Positions 8,134 through 16,222 of a DNA stretch of 64,000 nt are shown here, piece by piece. A program made the position numbers and the translations under genes. Positions within the stretch are counted from its first letter, which is position 1. Every line of letters starts with the position of its first letter. The stretch is from Nocardia araoensis NBRC 100135 (GTDB taxonomy: Bacteria > Actinomycetota > Actinomycetes > Mycobacteriales > Mycobacteriaceae). The stretch is from assembly GCF_000308435.1 (NCBI RefSeq), contig NZ_BAFR01000148.1, forward strand, positions 1-64,000, in the 5' to 3' direction. The notes under the pieces are model-generated. The model had not been told where the DNA came from. It searched no databases and saw only the letters and a program-made list of their open reading frames with translations.

Positions 8134-9840
8134 TCAACCGCAGACGGCTCCGATCGAGGCCGAGCCGACCAGTTTCGTGTATTTGGCCAGGACGCCGCGA
8201 GTGTAGCGGGGCGGCAAGGGTTTCCAGCCTTCGCGGCGACGGGCGAGTTCATCGGCGTCGACCAGCAGGTCGAGCGTGCCCGCGGCGACGTCGAGGCGGA
8301 TAGGGTCGCCGTCGCGCACGAAGGCGATCGGGCCGCCGTCGACGGCTTCCGGCGCGACGTGTCCGACACACAGACCCGTGGTGCCGCCGGAGAATCTGCC
8401 GTCGGTGAGCAGCAGCACGTCCTTGCCCAGACCCGCGCCCTTGATCGCCGCGGTGATGGCCAGCATCTCCCGCATTCCGGGACCGCCCTTGGGCCCCTCG
8501 TACCGGATGACGACCACGTCGCCCGCCGAGATCGTGCCGTCTTCGAGTGCGTCCATCGCGGCCCGTTCCCGATCGAAAACCCGTGCGGTGCCGGCGAACA
8601 CGTCGGAGTCGAAGCCCGCCGACTTGACCACGGCACCGTCCGGTGCGAGCGATCCGGACAGGATGGTGATGCCACCGGTGGGATGGATCGGCGCGGCCAT
8701 CGCGCGGATCACCTTGCCGTCCGGGTCCGGCGGGGTGATGTCGGCCAGGTTCTCCGCCACCGTCCGTCCCGTGACGGTGAGGCAGTCGCCGTGCAGCAAC
8801 CCGGCATCGAGCAGGGCTTTCATCATGACCGGCACGCCTCCGATCCGGTCCACGTCGGTCATCACGTGGTTGCCGAAGGGTTTGACGTCCGCCAGGTGCG
8901 GCACCCGGCGACCGATGCGGGCGAAGTCGTCCAGCGACAGATCCACATTCGCCTCGTGCGCGATGGCCAGCAGGTGCAACACGGCATTGGTGGAGCCGCC
9001 GAACGCCATCACGACCGCGATCGCGTTCTCGAAAGCGGGTTTGGTGAGGATGTCCGAGGGAGTGATGCCCTGGCGGATCAACTCGACGACGGCCTCGCCA
9101 CTGCGGCGGGCGTAACCGTCGCGGCGCCGGTCGGTCGCGGGCGGCGCGGCACTGCCGGGCAGCGACATGCCGAGCGCCTCGGCCGCGCTGGCCATGGTGT
9201 TGGCGGTGTACATGCCGCCGCAGGCGCCCTCGCCGGGGCAGATCGCCCGCTCGATCGCGGCGACGTCGTCCCGGCTCATCAATCCTCGGGCGCAGGCGCC
9301 GACCGCTTCGAAGGCGTCGATGATCGTCACTTCGCGCTCGCTGCCGTCGGAGAGTTTGGCGATCCCCGGCAGGATCGACCCGGCGTAGAGGAACACGCTC
9401 GCCAGGTTCAGCCGGGCCGCGGCCATCAGCATTCCTGGCAGCGATTTGTCGCAGCCGGCCAGCAGCACCGAGCCGTCGAGCCGCTCGGCTTGCATCACCG
9501 TCTCCACGCTGTCGGCGATCACCTCGCGCGAGACGAGGGAGAAGTGCATCCCCTCGTGTCCCATGGAGATGCCGTCGGACACCGAGATGGTGCCGAACTG
9601 CATGGGAAAGCCGCCGCCGGAGAAGACGCCGTCCTTGCAACCCCGGGCGAGCCGCTCCAGGGACAGATTGCACGGCGTGATCTCGTTCCACGAGGAGGCC
9701 ACGCCGATCTGCGGCTTCTCCCAGTCGTCGTCGCCCATGCCGACCGCGCGCAACATCCCGCGGGCCGCGGTCTTCTCCAGACCGTCGGTGACGTCGCGGC
9801 TGCGGGGCTTGAGATCGGGAATTTTCGAGTTCTCGGGCAC
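8134..9840 (-). CDS. ilvD: Dihydroxy-acid dehydratase
   Basis: A 568-residue IlvD/Edd-family enzyme that dehydrates 2,3-dihydroxy-3-methylbutanoate and its isoleucine-pathway homologue to 2-oxo acids in branched-chain amino acid synthesis. The iron-sulphur ligands are visible as TPCNLSLERLA, LLAGCDKSLPGM and GEGACGGMYTANTM. The phosphate/Mg loop and the C-terminal DGRFSGGTTGLCVGH signature are intact. The length fits bacterial IlvD. Most genomes place ilvD away from ilvBNC, and no other branched-chain gene is near here. The upstream 129 bp separates it from a divergent regulator at 9970, which more likely serves the clpP genes. Confidence 0.96.
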   Translation of the reverse strand: MPENSKIPDLKPRSRDVTDGLEKTAARGMLRAVGMGDDDWEKPQIGVASSWNEITPCNLSLERLARGCKDGVFSGGGFPMQFGTISVSDGISMGHEGMHFSLVSREVIADSVETVMQAERLDGSVLLAGCDKSLPGMLMAAARLNLASVFLYAGSILPGIAKLSDGSEREVTIIDAFEAVGACARGLMSRDDVAAIERAICPGEGACGGMYTANTMASAAEALGMSLPGSAAPPATDRRRDGYARRSGEAVVELIRQGITPSDILTKPAFENAIAVVMAFGGSTNAVLHLLAIAHEANVDLSLDDFARIGRRVPHLADVKPFGNHVMTDVDRIGGVPVMMKALLDAGLLHGDCLTVTGRTVAENLADITPPDPDGKVIRAMAAPIHPTGGITILSGSLAPDGAVVKSAGFDSDVFAGTARVFDRERAAMDALEDGTISAGDVVVIRYEGPKGGPGMREMLAITAAIKGAGLGKDVLLLTDGRFSGGTTGLCVGHVAPEAVDGGPIAFVRDGDPIRLDVAAGTLDLLVDADELARRREGWKPLPPRYTRGVLAKYTKLVGSASIGAVCG

Positions 9841-9969
9841 GGTTTCCCATCATGCTCGCCTTCGCACCGATTGCGGCGGCGACCACGCCGAATCCGCGAA
9901 GACCCGCCGCTCGTCCGCCCTGAGCGTAATGCCGGGCAGACCCGCGGCTCCGGACCGTACGCTCTGCTC

Positions 9970-10356
9970 ATGAGCGAGCACCCGAGACTGCACTCGATCC
10001 CCGGTGGACGCGACGACCGGACCCCCCGACCGGACTCGCGGACGCCGCCGGAGCCTTTGTGGCGCGAGGTGCTCGGCGAACAATTGCGCACGCTGCGGCT
10101 GGATCGTCAGGAGACCCTGGTCGAGACGGCCCGGCGGGCGGGCATCTCCCCGCAGTATCTGTCGGAGGTCGAGCGGGGACGCAAGGAGCCGTCGAGCGAG
10201 ATGATCGCCGCCCTGGCCGGATCGCTCGGCACCACGCTGGGTGAACTCACCGGCCAGGTCGCGGACGAACTCCGCGCGCGGCGCCGGATCGCCCTCCTGC
10301 CGCGGTCCGCGCCGCGATCCGGCACCGGGCCCACGCTCATGGCACTGGCGGCCTGA
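9970..10356 (+). CDS. PopR/ClgR-like XRE regulator with ALAA tail
   Basis: A 128-residue HTH regulator. The central domain LWREVLGEQLRTLRL, then GISPQYLSEVERGRKEPSSE, closely follows ClgR and PopR, actinobacterial activators of clp protease genes. The last residues are TLMALAA, like the ClgR/PopR tails and the ssrA tag whose terminal alanines make those proteins Clp substrates. Its stop codon abuts the stop of a convergent clpP gene, with no base between. In Streptomyces lividans PopR activates the adjacent clpP3-clpP4 operon and is degraded by ClpP; the same feedback is inferred here. The ATG at 9970 has a weak ribosome-binding site. Confidence 0.85.
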   Translation: MSEHPRLHSIPGGRDDRTPRPDSRTPPEPLWREVLGEQLRTLRLDRQETLVETARRAGISPQYLSEVERGRKEPSSEMIAALAGSLGTTLGELTGQVADELRARRRIALLPRSAPRSGTGPTLMALAA

Positions 10357-10950
10357 TCAGTCGCGCCGACCCAGCACCTGGTCGACGAGGCCGTACTCGA
10401 TCGCGGCCGACGCGGTGAAGACCCGGTCGCGGTCGGTGTCGTGCCGGAGTCGCTCCACCGACTGCCCGGTGTGCCGGGACAGGATCGACTCGATCTCCGC
10501 CCGCAGCCGCACCAGCTCGTCGGCTTGCAGGATCAGGTCGGGAATCGCGCCCTGTCCGCGCGCGGCGGGCTGGTGCAGCACCACCCTGGCGTGCGGAAGC
10601 ATGGCGCGACGGCCGGGCTCACCGCCCGCCAACAGCACCGCGCCGACCGCGATCGCCTGGCCGACGCAGGTGGTCTGCACGGGCGACCGAATGTGCTGCA
10701 TGGTGTCGTACACGGCGAGCATGGAGGACAGATCGCCGCCCTCGCAGTTGATGTAGAGGTTGATCTCCTGCTCCGGGCTCTCCGATTCCAGGTGCAGCAG
10801 CTGCGCGATGAGCGCGTTGGCGACGCCGGAGTCGATCGGCGTGCCGAGGTAGACGATGCGCTCAGCGAGCAGGTGGGAGTAGATGTCGGTGATCCGCTCG
10901 CCGCCACGCGGATGCTGCGCGATCACATTGGGGATGGTGTAAGTGCTCAT
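10357..10950 (-). CDS. clpP: ClpP-like subunit lacking the catalytic serine
   Basis: A 197-residue ClpP-family protein whose fold markers are all present (YLGTPID, YINCEGGDLSSMLAVYDTM, LPHARVVLHQP, HDTDRDRVFTA). The position of the nucleophile, GxAASMG in active ClpPs, reads GQAIAVG, so the serine is alanine (A101). The histidine (H126) and aspartate (D171) are kept. It should therefore be a non-cleaving, ClpR-like subunit that assembles with the active ClpP encoded 70 bp upstream. Both are on the minus strand in one operon. The Ala codon was checked in the nucleotide sequence (bases 10646-10655 region), so it is not a translation error of mine; a sequencing error would need two changed bases. 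Confidence 0.93.
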   Translation of the reverse strand: MSTYTIPNVIAQHPRGGERITDIYSHLLAERIVYLGTPIDSGVANALIAQLLHLESESPEQEINLYINCEGGDLSSMLAVYDTMQHIRSPVQTTCVGQAIAVGAVLLAGGEPGRRAMLPHARVVLHQPAARGQGAIPDLILQADELVRLRAEIESILSRHTGQSVERLRHDTDRDRVFTASAAIEYGLVDQVLGRRD

Positions 10951-11020
10951 GCTGCGTCCTTTCGGGCATGACCGGGGCCCTCCGTGGTCACGCTGCGCTG
11001 CCGCCTCCGGGCCTGACCGC

Positions 11021-11626
11021 TCATGCCGAGATCCCGATGCGCTGGCGTTGCGGGACGATCTGCCCGAACGAGTCGACGATGTGGTCGATGAAGCCGTACT
11101 CCTTGGCCTGCGCGGCCGTGAACCAGCGGTCGTGCAGGGAATCCTCGTAGATTCGATCGAACGGCTGGCCCGTGTCCTCGGCGATGATCCCGAGCACCGT
11201 GTCCACGGTGTAGCGCAGATCGTCGGCCTGGACCTCGACGTCGACGGCGGTGCCGCCGATGCCCGCCGATCCCTGGTGCATCAGCACCCGGGCGTGCGGC
11301 AACGCGAAACGCTTCCCCCTGCTGCCCGACGACAAGAGGAATTGCCCTGCGCTGCAAGCCAAGCCGAGCGCGAGCGTGGAGACTTCACACGGCACCAGCC
11401 GCATGACGTCGCGGATGGCGAGCATCGAGGGCACCGATCCGCCCGGCGAATGGATCCACAGCGAGATGCCCGCCTCGGGATCCTCGGCGGCGAGGGTGAG
11501 CAACTGGGTCATCAGCAGCGTCCCGTTGTCGTCGTCGAGCGCGCCGTCGAGCACGACGATGCGGCGGCTGAGCAATTGCTCGCGCGCCCGCCAGCTGAAC
11601 ATCGGAGTCTTGTCATCGTGAGCCAT
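11021..11626 (-). CDS. clpP: ATP-dependent Clp protease proteolytic subunit, active form
   Basis: A 201-residue ClpP with a full triad: Ser92 in LACSAGQFLL, His117 in LMHQG and Asp162 in RIYEDSLHDRWFTA, spaced as in the inactive neighbour (25 and 45 residues). It forms the degradation chamber used with ClpX or ClpC ATPases. The start is taken at 11626 (MAHDDKTPMF); the track of conserved sequence does not extend further upstream. It is the first gene of a two-gene operon with the serine-less subunit, matching the organisation of Streptomyces clpP3-clpP4. It is probably not the housekeeping clpP1-clpP2 pair, which normally lies next to clpX and tig; neither is present here. Confidence 0.93.
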   Translation of the reverse strand: MAHDDKTPMFSWRAREQLLSRRIVVLDGALDDDNGTLLMTQLLTLAAEDPEAGISLWIHSPGGSVPSMLAIRDVMRLVPCEVSTLALGLACSAGQFLLSSGSRGKRFALPHARVLMHQGSAGIGGTAVDVEVQADDLRYTVDTVLGIIAEDTGQPFDRIYEDSLHDRWFTAAQAKEYGFIDHIVDSFGQIVPQRQRIGISA

Positions 11627-11668
11627 GGCTCCACGGTGCCGCACCCGCGACGCCGGACCGCTCCCCTG

Positions 11669-11681
11669 CTGCCTTCGGCAG
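11669..11681. promoter_or_regulatory. Small inverted repeat before the clpP operon
   Basis: CTGCC-TTC-GGCAG, 43 bp upstream of the first clpP start and 9 bp after the stop of the SDR gene. It could be an activator site for the PopR/ClgR-like protein or simply part of the SDR transcript end. Sequence alone does not decide. Confidence 0.3.
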
Positions 11682-11689
11682 ATCCGCTC

Positions 11690-12532
11690 TCAGCAGTCGA
11701 GCGACGGATCGGAGACCGGTACCGCGAATCGACCGCGCAGCCGTTCGGTCATGTCCCACAGCCGTTGCGCGGTTTCCCGGTCGTAGGACGCGTCCGAGCT
11801 GCGCGTTTGCGAGAAACGGTCGTAGTAGGCCCCGTTCACCAACTCCCGTGTCGTGGCCAGGTGAACCACCGGTGCTGCGCCTTGCCGCGCGGACAGCGCC
11901 GTCAGGTGCAGCAGCGCCACCCGCGCTCGCGGGAAGTCCCGGCCGAGATCCGTGCGCACGAAGCCGGGATGCACTGCGGCGACGGTCAATTCCGGATATC
12001 TGCGCCGTAGCTCGTAGGTGAACAACAGGTTGGCGAGTTTGGTACGGCTGTAGGTCGCGAACGGGTCGAAGTTCCGCTCGCTCTGCAAGTCTTCGAAGTC
12101 GATGCGTACCGGGCCCGCGCGGAACATCGACTGCCGGTGGCCTTCGGAGTTGACGTTGATCACCCGGCCGCCGCCGCGGCGCAACAGCGGCAGCAGTCGT
12201 CCGGTCAGCGAGAACGGCGCGAGATGATGGACGGCGAGATTCAGCTCGATTCCTTCGCCGGTCATGCGACGTTCGGGCGTCATGACACCCGCGTTGTTGA
12301 CGAGGACGTCCACGCCGTCGAACCGATGGGCAACCTGCTCCGCGACATGGTCGACACCCGTCGAGACGGACAGATCCGCGCGCACGAACCGGCCACCGGT
12401 CTCGCGAGCCAGCCGCGCGCCTCTTTCCGCGTCGCGGCCGACCAGCACCAGATCGTGGCCGTCCCGCGCCAGCCGCAATGCCGCTTGCCGTCCCAGCCCG
12501 GACGTCGCCCCGGCGAACACGATCCGGCTCAT
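11690..12532 (-). CDS. Short-chain dehydrogenase/reductase, retinol-dehydrogenase-like
   Basis: A 280-residue SDR with the cofactor loop GATSGLG (residues 8-14), the structural motif LVNNAGVMTP and the catalytic YSRTK. Arg residues after the second strand (VGRDAERG) suggest NADP(H). The HPGFVRTDL segment and the length are typical of the human-RDH-like branch. The gene overlaps the upstream SDR by four bases (ATGA at 12529-12532), so the two are translationally coupled. The pair lies under a PadR regulator encoded divergently at 13530, and they probably act on successive or related hydrophobic alcohol/ketone substrates. Confidence 0.92.
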   Translation of the reverse strand: MSRIVFAGATSGLGRQAALRLARDGHDLVLVGRDAERGARLARETGGRFVRADLSVSTGVDHVAEQVAHRFDGVDVLVNNAGVMTPERRMTGEGIELNLAVHHLAPFSLTGRLLPLLRRGGGRVINVNSEGHRQSMFRAGPVRIDFEDLQSERNFDPFATYSRTKLANLLFTYELRRRYPELTVAAVHPGFVRTDLGRDFPRARVALLHLTALSARQGAAPVVHLATTRELVNGAYYDRFSQTRSSDASYDRETAQRLWDMTERLRGRFAVPVSDPSLDC

Positions 12533-13389
12533 CGCGCCGCTCCGGCCTTGCCCAAGCCCAATGCACCGGCGATCACCCGATCGCGCAGCCGGAAGGGCAG
12601 GTACGCGAGCATCCGGAGCATGCGTGCGTCCGAACTCGCGACGTAGCAGTCTTTGGGCCGCCGGGCCCCGGCGGCGCGCAGGATCGCGTCGACCACCGTG
12701 CTCGCGGGCCGTGTCTTCTGCTCGGCCAGTGCCTTTTCGACGGCGGCCAATCCCGTGCGATAGAGCTCGACGCGATCGGCGTCGGCCAGCTCGAGAGCTT
12801 CGCGCGCATTCGAATCGGCCTTCGCGAAGATCGTCGTCGCGATCGCGCCGGGCTCGATCACCGAGACCGGGATGCCCCAGGGCGCGAGCTCGACGCGGGC
12901 CGCGTCGGACAACGACTCGAGCGCCGCCTTGCTCGCCGAGATGGGCCCCAGGTACGGCATGGCGGTGCGAGCACTCGCCGCACTGATGTTGATCACCCGG
13001 CCGCCGCCCGCGCGCAATAGTGGCAGTGCGGCCACAAGGACCCGGTGCGGGCCGTAGACGTTGATGTCGAACTGCCGGTGCAGTTCCGCATCGGGAACCA
13101 ACTCCAACGGCCCCTGCACGATCACGCCGGCGTTGTTCACCAGCACTTGCAATCCGGCGCGGCCGCGGTCGGCCGCGACCGAGGCGAGCGCACGGCGCAC
13201 GCCCTCCCCATCGGTCACATCGAGTTCCACCGGCACGACGTTCGCGTGCCCGAACTCACGAGCGTTTCGCAGTGTCCGCACTCCGGCGTAGACGCGGTAG
13301 CCCCGCGCGGCGAACGCCTCGGCGGCGGCGGAACCGATTCCGCCGCCCGCACCGGTGATCAGCACCGCCTTCGAACCCTGATCCGTCAT
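12529..13389 (-). CDS. Short-chain dehydrogenase/reductase
   Basis: A 286-residue classical SDR. TGAGGGIG (near residue 13) is the cofactor loop, LVNNAGVIVQGPLE carries the NNAG motif, and the active site is ISAASAR followed by YLGPISASK, i.e. Tyr-X5-Lys-like spacing as written (Y..SASK), with serine upstream. GGAGG lies six bases before the ATG at 13389; an upstream TTG at 13410 is rejected for this reason. The C-terminal half (KTRPASTVVDAILRAAGARRPKDCYVASSDARMLRML) is typical of 17-beta-hydroxysteroid-dehydrogenase-like members. The promoter contains two overlapping PadR-type operators, so expression is expected to be repressed until the PadR ligand appears. Confidence 0.92.
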   Translation of the reverse strand: MTDQGSKAVLITGAGGGIGSAAAEAFAARGYRVYAGVRTLRNAREFGHANVVPVELDVTDGEGVRRALASVAADRGRAGLQVLVNNAGVIVQGPLELVPDAELHRQFDINVYGPHRVLVAALPLLRAGGGRVINISAASARTAMPYLGPISASKAALESLSDAARVELAPWGIPVSVIEPGAIATTIFAKADSNAREALELADADRVELYRTGLAAVEKALAEQKTRPASTVVDAILRAAGARRPKDCYVASSDARMLRMLAYLPFRLRDRVIAGALGLGKAGAAR

Positions 13390-13412
13390 GTCGCCTCCAA
13401 AGGTATGCAACT

Positions 13413-13446
13413 ACATGTCTGATCTAACATGTATAAACCTACATGT
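13413..13446. promoter_or_regulatory. Double PadR operator, two overlapping ATGT-N8-ACAT boxes
   Basis: ACATGT occurs three times at exact 14-bp intervals (13413, 13427, 13441). This gives two overlapping copies of the classic PadR box ATGT-N8-ACAT (13415-13430 and 13429-13444). They start 24 bp upstream of the SDR start and lie 84 bp before the divergent padR start, an ideal place for repression of both promoters by two PadR dimers. Confidence 0.8.
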
Positions 13447-13529
13447 CGGATCGGTCAAGACGGTGAACTCCGGCGGAACGGCGGAGGTACGCTCCAGCCG
13501 GGCCACCGATCACGGAAAAGGGAGAGTCG

Positions 13530-14066
13530 ATGTCACTGCGTCATGGGTTACTCGGGCTTCTCGCCGATCAGCCCGGCAGCGGCTACGACCTGACGCGCCG
13601 ATTCGAGGAGATGCTCGGCGCGATCTGGCCTGCCAAACATCCCCAGATCTACGGGGAACTGACCCGGCTCGCGGAAGAAGGACTGGTCGAGGCGGCGGCG
13701 GAGGGCCCGCGACGGCGCAAGGAGTACCGCATCACCGAGGACGGCGTGGCGGAGTTGCGCCGCTGGCTGGTGCACGTCGATGTGGACCACACCATCCGTC
13801 TGGAACCGGTACTGCGCTCATTGTTCTTCTGGCTGCTGAACTCCGACGAACTGGAGACGCATCTCACCCGGGAGGCTCGGTTCTACCGGGAGAAGGCGGA
13901 GCTCTACCGCGGGTACGCGAACGCCAAAGACCGCGGGGACTTCGGCGACTCCCCGCAGACCCGCTCGATGCGCATCACGGTCGAAGCCGCGGTCCGGCTG
14001 TACGACGCACTCGCCGACTGGGCGGAGTGGGCGAGAACGGCACCCTTGTCCGACCCGAAATCCTGA
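13530..14066 (+). CDS. PadR family transcriptional regulator
   Basis: A 178-residue PadR-type repressor: an N-terminal winged helix (LRHGLLGLLADQPGSGYDLTRRFEE, then PQIYGELTRLAEEGLV and RRRKEYRITEDG) followed by the C-terminal helical Vir domain involved in dimerisation. The start at 13530 follows GGGAGAG. It is divergent from the two-SDR operon, whose promoter has two overlapping PadR boxes, and so is its inferred repressor. PadR proteins of this subgroup generally sense small hydrophobic or phenolic compounds, which is consistent with the SDR targets, but the ligand is not known. Confidence 0.93.
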   Translation: MSLRHGLLGLLADQPGSGYDLTRRFEEMLGAIWPAKHPQIYGELTRLAEEGLVEAAAEGPRRRKEYRITEDGVAELRRWLVHVDVDHTIRLEPVLRSLFFWLLNSDELETHLTREARFYREKAELYRGYANAKDRGDFGDSPQTRSMRITVEAAVRLYDALADWAEWARTAPLSDPKS

Positions 14067-14097
14067 CCCACACCGGATGTTCCGGCCTGGAAGACGC

Positions 14098-14135
14098 CGA
14101 TGCCCGCCGGGCGCTCGGTGCGCCGGCGGGCATCG
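14098..14135. terminator. Strong hairpin between convergent padR and SpdB-like gene
   Basis: A perfect 13-bp stem, CGATGCCCGCCGG (14098-14110) with its complement (14123-14135), and a 12-base loop. It lies 31 bp after the padR stop and 18 bp from the convergent stop at 14154. It probably ends both transcripts. Confidence 0.75.
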
Positions 14136-14153
14136 TCGACCGGAACGGGCTCG

Positions 14154-15731
14154 CTAGGATTCGCGGCCCGCGGTGGAGGCGGAACGCTGCCTGCTGGTGC
14201 GGGCGCGGCGGCGTTCGGCCTGCAGCTCGGCGAGTTCCTGCTCGAGGATGTCGGCGACGCGGAACGAACCGGTGTCGTAGATGTCCGGCGTGCGGGCCGT
14301 CGGCGGCTGCGCGACGTCGGGCTTGGGGCTGTCCTTGCCGTTCTTCGGCTCCGGCGTCGAGCTGTCGCTCCTGCTGTCCGCCAGTGGCTGCCGGGTGAGC
14401 GCCGGGAGCTCGGCCGTCGGCACCTCCGGCTCGGACACCGGTGTACGCGGCTTGGCCTGCGGCGTCTGCCGGACGACCACCTTCGCCGCGGCGGGCTCTT
14501 CGGCGGGCACGCGCGCGGCAGGCCGTTCCTCGGACTTGGCGGGAACCGGTGCGGGGGCAGGGGACTCGGTCGCGACGAGCTTCTTCCCGTTGACGACCGG
14601 CGCACCGCCATTGGTCACGATGACGTCGGTGTCCTTCACCTGCACCGGCGACGTGGGACGGGCGTCGAAGGCTTCCATCGCGTCGAGATCTTCGATCGAC
14701 TCGGGCAGCACGGGCTTGCGCGGCGCGTCGACCGGCGGCCGCTTCTTCTCGGCTTTCACCGTGGTCACCGGCTGTTCGTCGGAAACCTCCGTCGGGAACT
14801 GGATTTCGGCGACCTCGACAACGGGCTGCTCGACAGTCTCCACCGGAGGCGCGGCCACCACGGTCGGCGGTTCCTGATTCACCTGTTCGTACGGGACGCT
14901 CGGCGCCTCCGGCGCGACCGGCATCCGGTATCTGGGCAGCGTGAGCCGGATCTGCTCGGCCGGGTCGGGCAGGTCACGGACCTGCTCGGTGGCCCTGGCG
15001 ATGGCGAGGCCGTAGCGAGCGCTCGCGGCGTCGTGGATGAGCAGCGCGACACCGATCATCACCGGCGCGATGGCGTGCACTGCCGCGTCGTACCAGGCGC
15101 CCGCGCGCAAGTAGGGATAGGTGTTGAGGCTGACGGTCAGCGCCAGCAAGGCGACTTCGGCGGTCGCGACCTGACGGCGGTTGTCGATCACACCCCATTC
15201 GGCGACCTTGTTGGTGCCGATCATGATGATGATCAGGCAGACGCTGATCATGCCTTCGAGCAGGTAGCTGAACCAGTACAGCGGATCGGTCGCGCCACCG
15301 GGAGCGATGTTGTGCTGGACGTTGACCGCCGACCACAACATGCCCGCCGCGACCACACCCGCCAGCGCCCGCAGCGACCAGGAACGATGCCGATACAGCG
15401 AGGCCAGCTTCGCGTGCGGGCTGGATTCGCGTCGTTGCGCGGCAATCGCCTTGCGGGCGAGCAGGAGGTCTCGCATGTCGGCCTTCTCGATCGCTTCGGT
15501 GGTCTGCCTGGCGCGGTCGGATGCCGCGGCGGCAGCCTGCGCCTCTTTCCAGCGCTGTCCGCGCTCCTGGGTGCGAATCCGTTCGGCGAGCTCACGTTCG
15601 GCATACAGCTCGTCCTCCGACAACGCCTCCGTGAGCGCGGGATCGAACTGGTAGGCGAGCCGTCCACGGGCCTTCTCGACCCGCCTCGCCAGCTGTGTAA
15701 CCTCGTCCTCGATGGGATGTTCGATGACCAT
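14154..15731 (-). CDS. SpdB/DUF2637-like multi-pass membrane protein with long acidic/proline-rich tail
   Basis: A 525-residue protein. Residues 1-105 are charged and probably coiled-coil (EDELYAERELAERIRTQERG). Four hydrophobic segments follow near residues 115-250: LRALAGVVAAGMLWSAVNVQ, YWFSYLLEGMISVCLIIIMI, ATAEVALLALTVSLNTYPYL, and VHAIAPVMIGVALLIHDA. The pattern, with a conserved Trp/Glu and Asn-Thr, resembles SpdB spread proteins of actinomycete conjugative elements (DUF2637). The rest is a Pro/Glu/Val-rich low-complexity tail ending in DTGSFRVADILEQELAELQ, which may bind a partner. The ATG at 15731 has GGGGAG upstream; an in-frame TTG at 15767 is less likely. No transfer gene is nearby. 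Function unknown. Confidence 0.75.
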   Translation of the reverse strand: MVIEHPIEDEVTQLARRVEKARGRLAYQFDPALTEALSEDELYAERELAERIRTQERGQRWKEAQAAAAASDRARQTTEAIEKADMRDLLLARKAIAAQRRESSPHAKLASLYRHRSWSLRALAGVVAAGMLWSAVNVQHNIAPGGATDPLYWFSYLLEGMISVCLIIIMIGTNKVAEWGVIDNRRQVATAEVALLALTVSLNTYPYLRAGAWYDAAVHAIAPVMIGVALLIHDAASARYGLAIARATEQVRDLPDPAEQIRLTLPRYRMPVAPEAPSVPYEQVNQEPPTVVAAPPVETVEQPVVEVAEIQFPTEVSDEQPVTTVKAEKKRPPVDAPRKPVLPESIEDLDAMEAFDARPTSPVQVKDTDVIVTNGGAPVVNGKKLVATESPAPAPVPAKSEERPAARVPAEEPAAAKVVVRQTPQAKPRTPVSEPEVPTAELPALTRQPLADSRSDSSTPEPKNGKDSPKPDVAQPPTARTPDIYDTGSFRVADILEQELAELQAERRRARTSRQRSASTAGRES

Positions 15732-16222
15732 CAGCGCTCCCCGCACGGGAGACGCGATGGCAGACAAGTGATCACGTATGGCAACGGCACGGTTTATTCA
15801 TAGTCGATCCACCGCTACCGGCGAAACTGTTCATTTGCCATCTCGCAAAACTATTCGGCGTGCCGCGGACGACACACGCGCCGGGGCGGGATTTCCCGGC
15901 GTCGCGGGCACTTCCCTCCCCCTCGCGGCAGACCATTGATCGCTCTATGCTGAACGGGCGCGCTTTCCCTTCGCGGCGGCGCGTGCGCTCCCGCAGCGCG
16001 TTCGGATACGCCGGTGCTGTCGAGATTCGCCCCTCGGCGGCACCGGGCCGACCGCTCCCGCGCACCGGGTATTTCACCGATACCCCCGGCCATTCCGGCG
16101 CACGCCATATGGATCTCGGATTTCGCTGTGCGGCAGCATGACTCAGCAGCTGACCGCGAAACGCACAGCGTCCCCATTCGCGTGATCCGCAGGTCGATCC
16201 CAAACGTACGAATGCGAACCGC
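15732..16222. other. Intergenic region, about 490 bp, no convincing gene
   Basis: Open frames exist on both strands but lack recognisable protein sequence, consistent codon use or ribosome-binding sites. The part near 15780-15850 is richer in A/T than its surroundings and probably holds the promoter for the SpdB-like gene. I see no strong hairpin, repeat array or RNA gene. It may also carry a small RNA or the remains of a lost gene; this cannot be decided by eye. Confidence 0.5.

Noticed and set aside
8032..10356. 774-codon plus-strand frame opposite ilvD
   Set aside because: Antisense shadow of ilvD. Only its last 128 codons are real and form the PopR/ClgR-like gene starting at 9970.
14154..15731. 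Integrated conjugative element suggested by the SpdB-like gene
   Set aside because: No TraB/FtsK translocase, integrase, Rep gene, tRNA or flanking direct repeat is seen, so a single similar membrane protein is not enough.
15772..16203. Possible 143-codon minus-strand gene in the gap before tetR
   Set aside because: No ribosome-binding site, no known domain, and composition unlike the neighbouring real genes.
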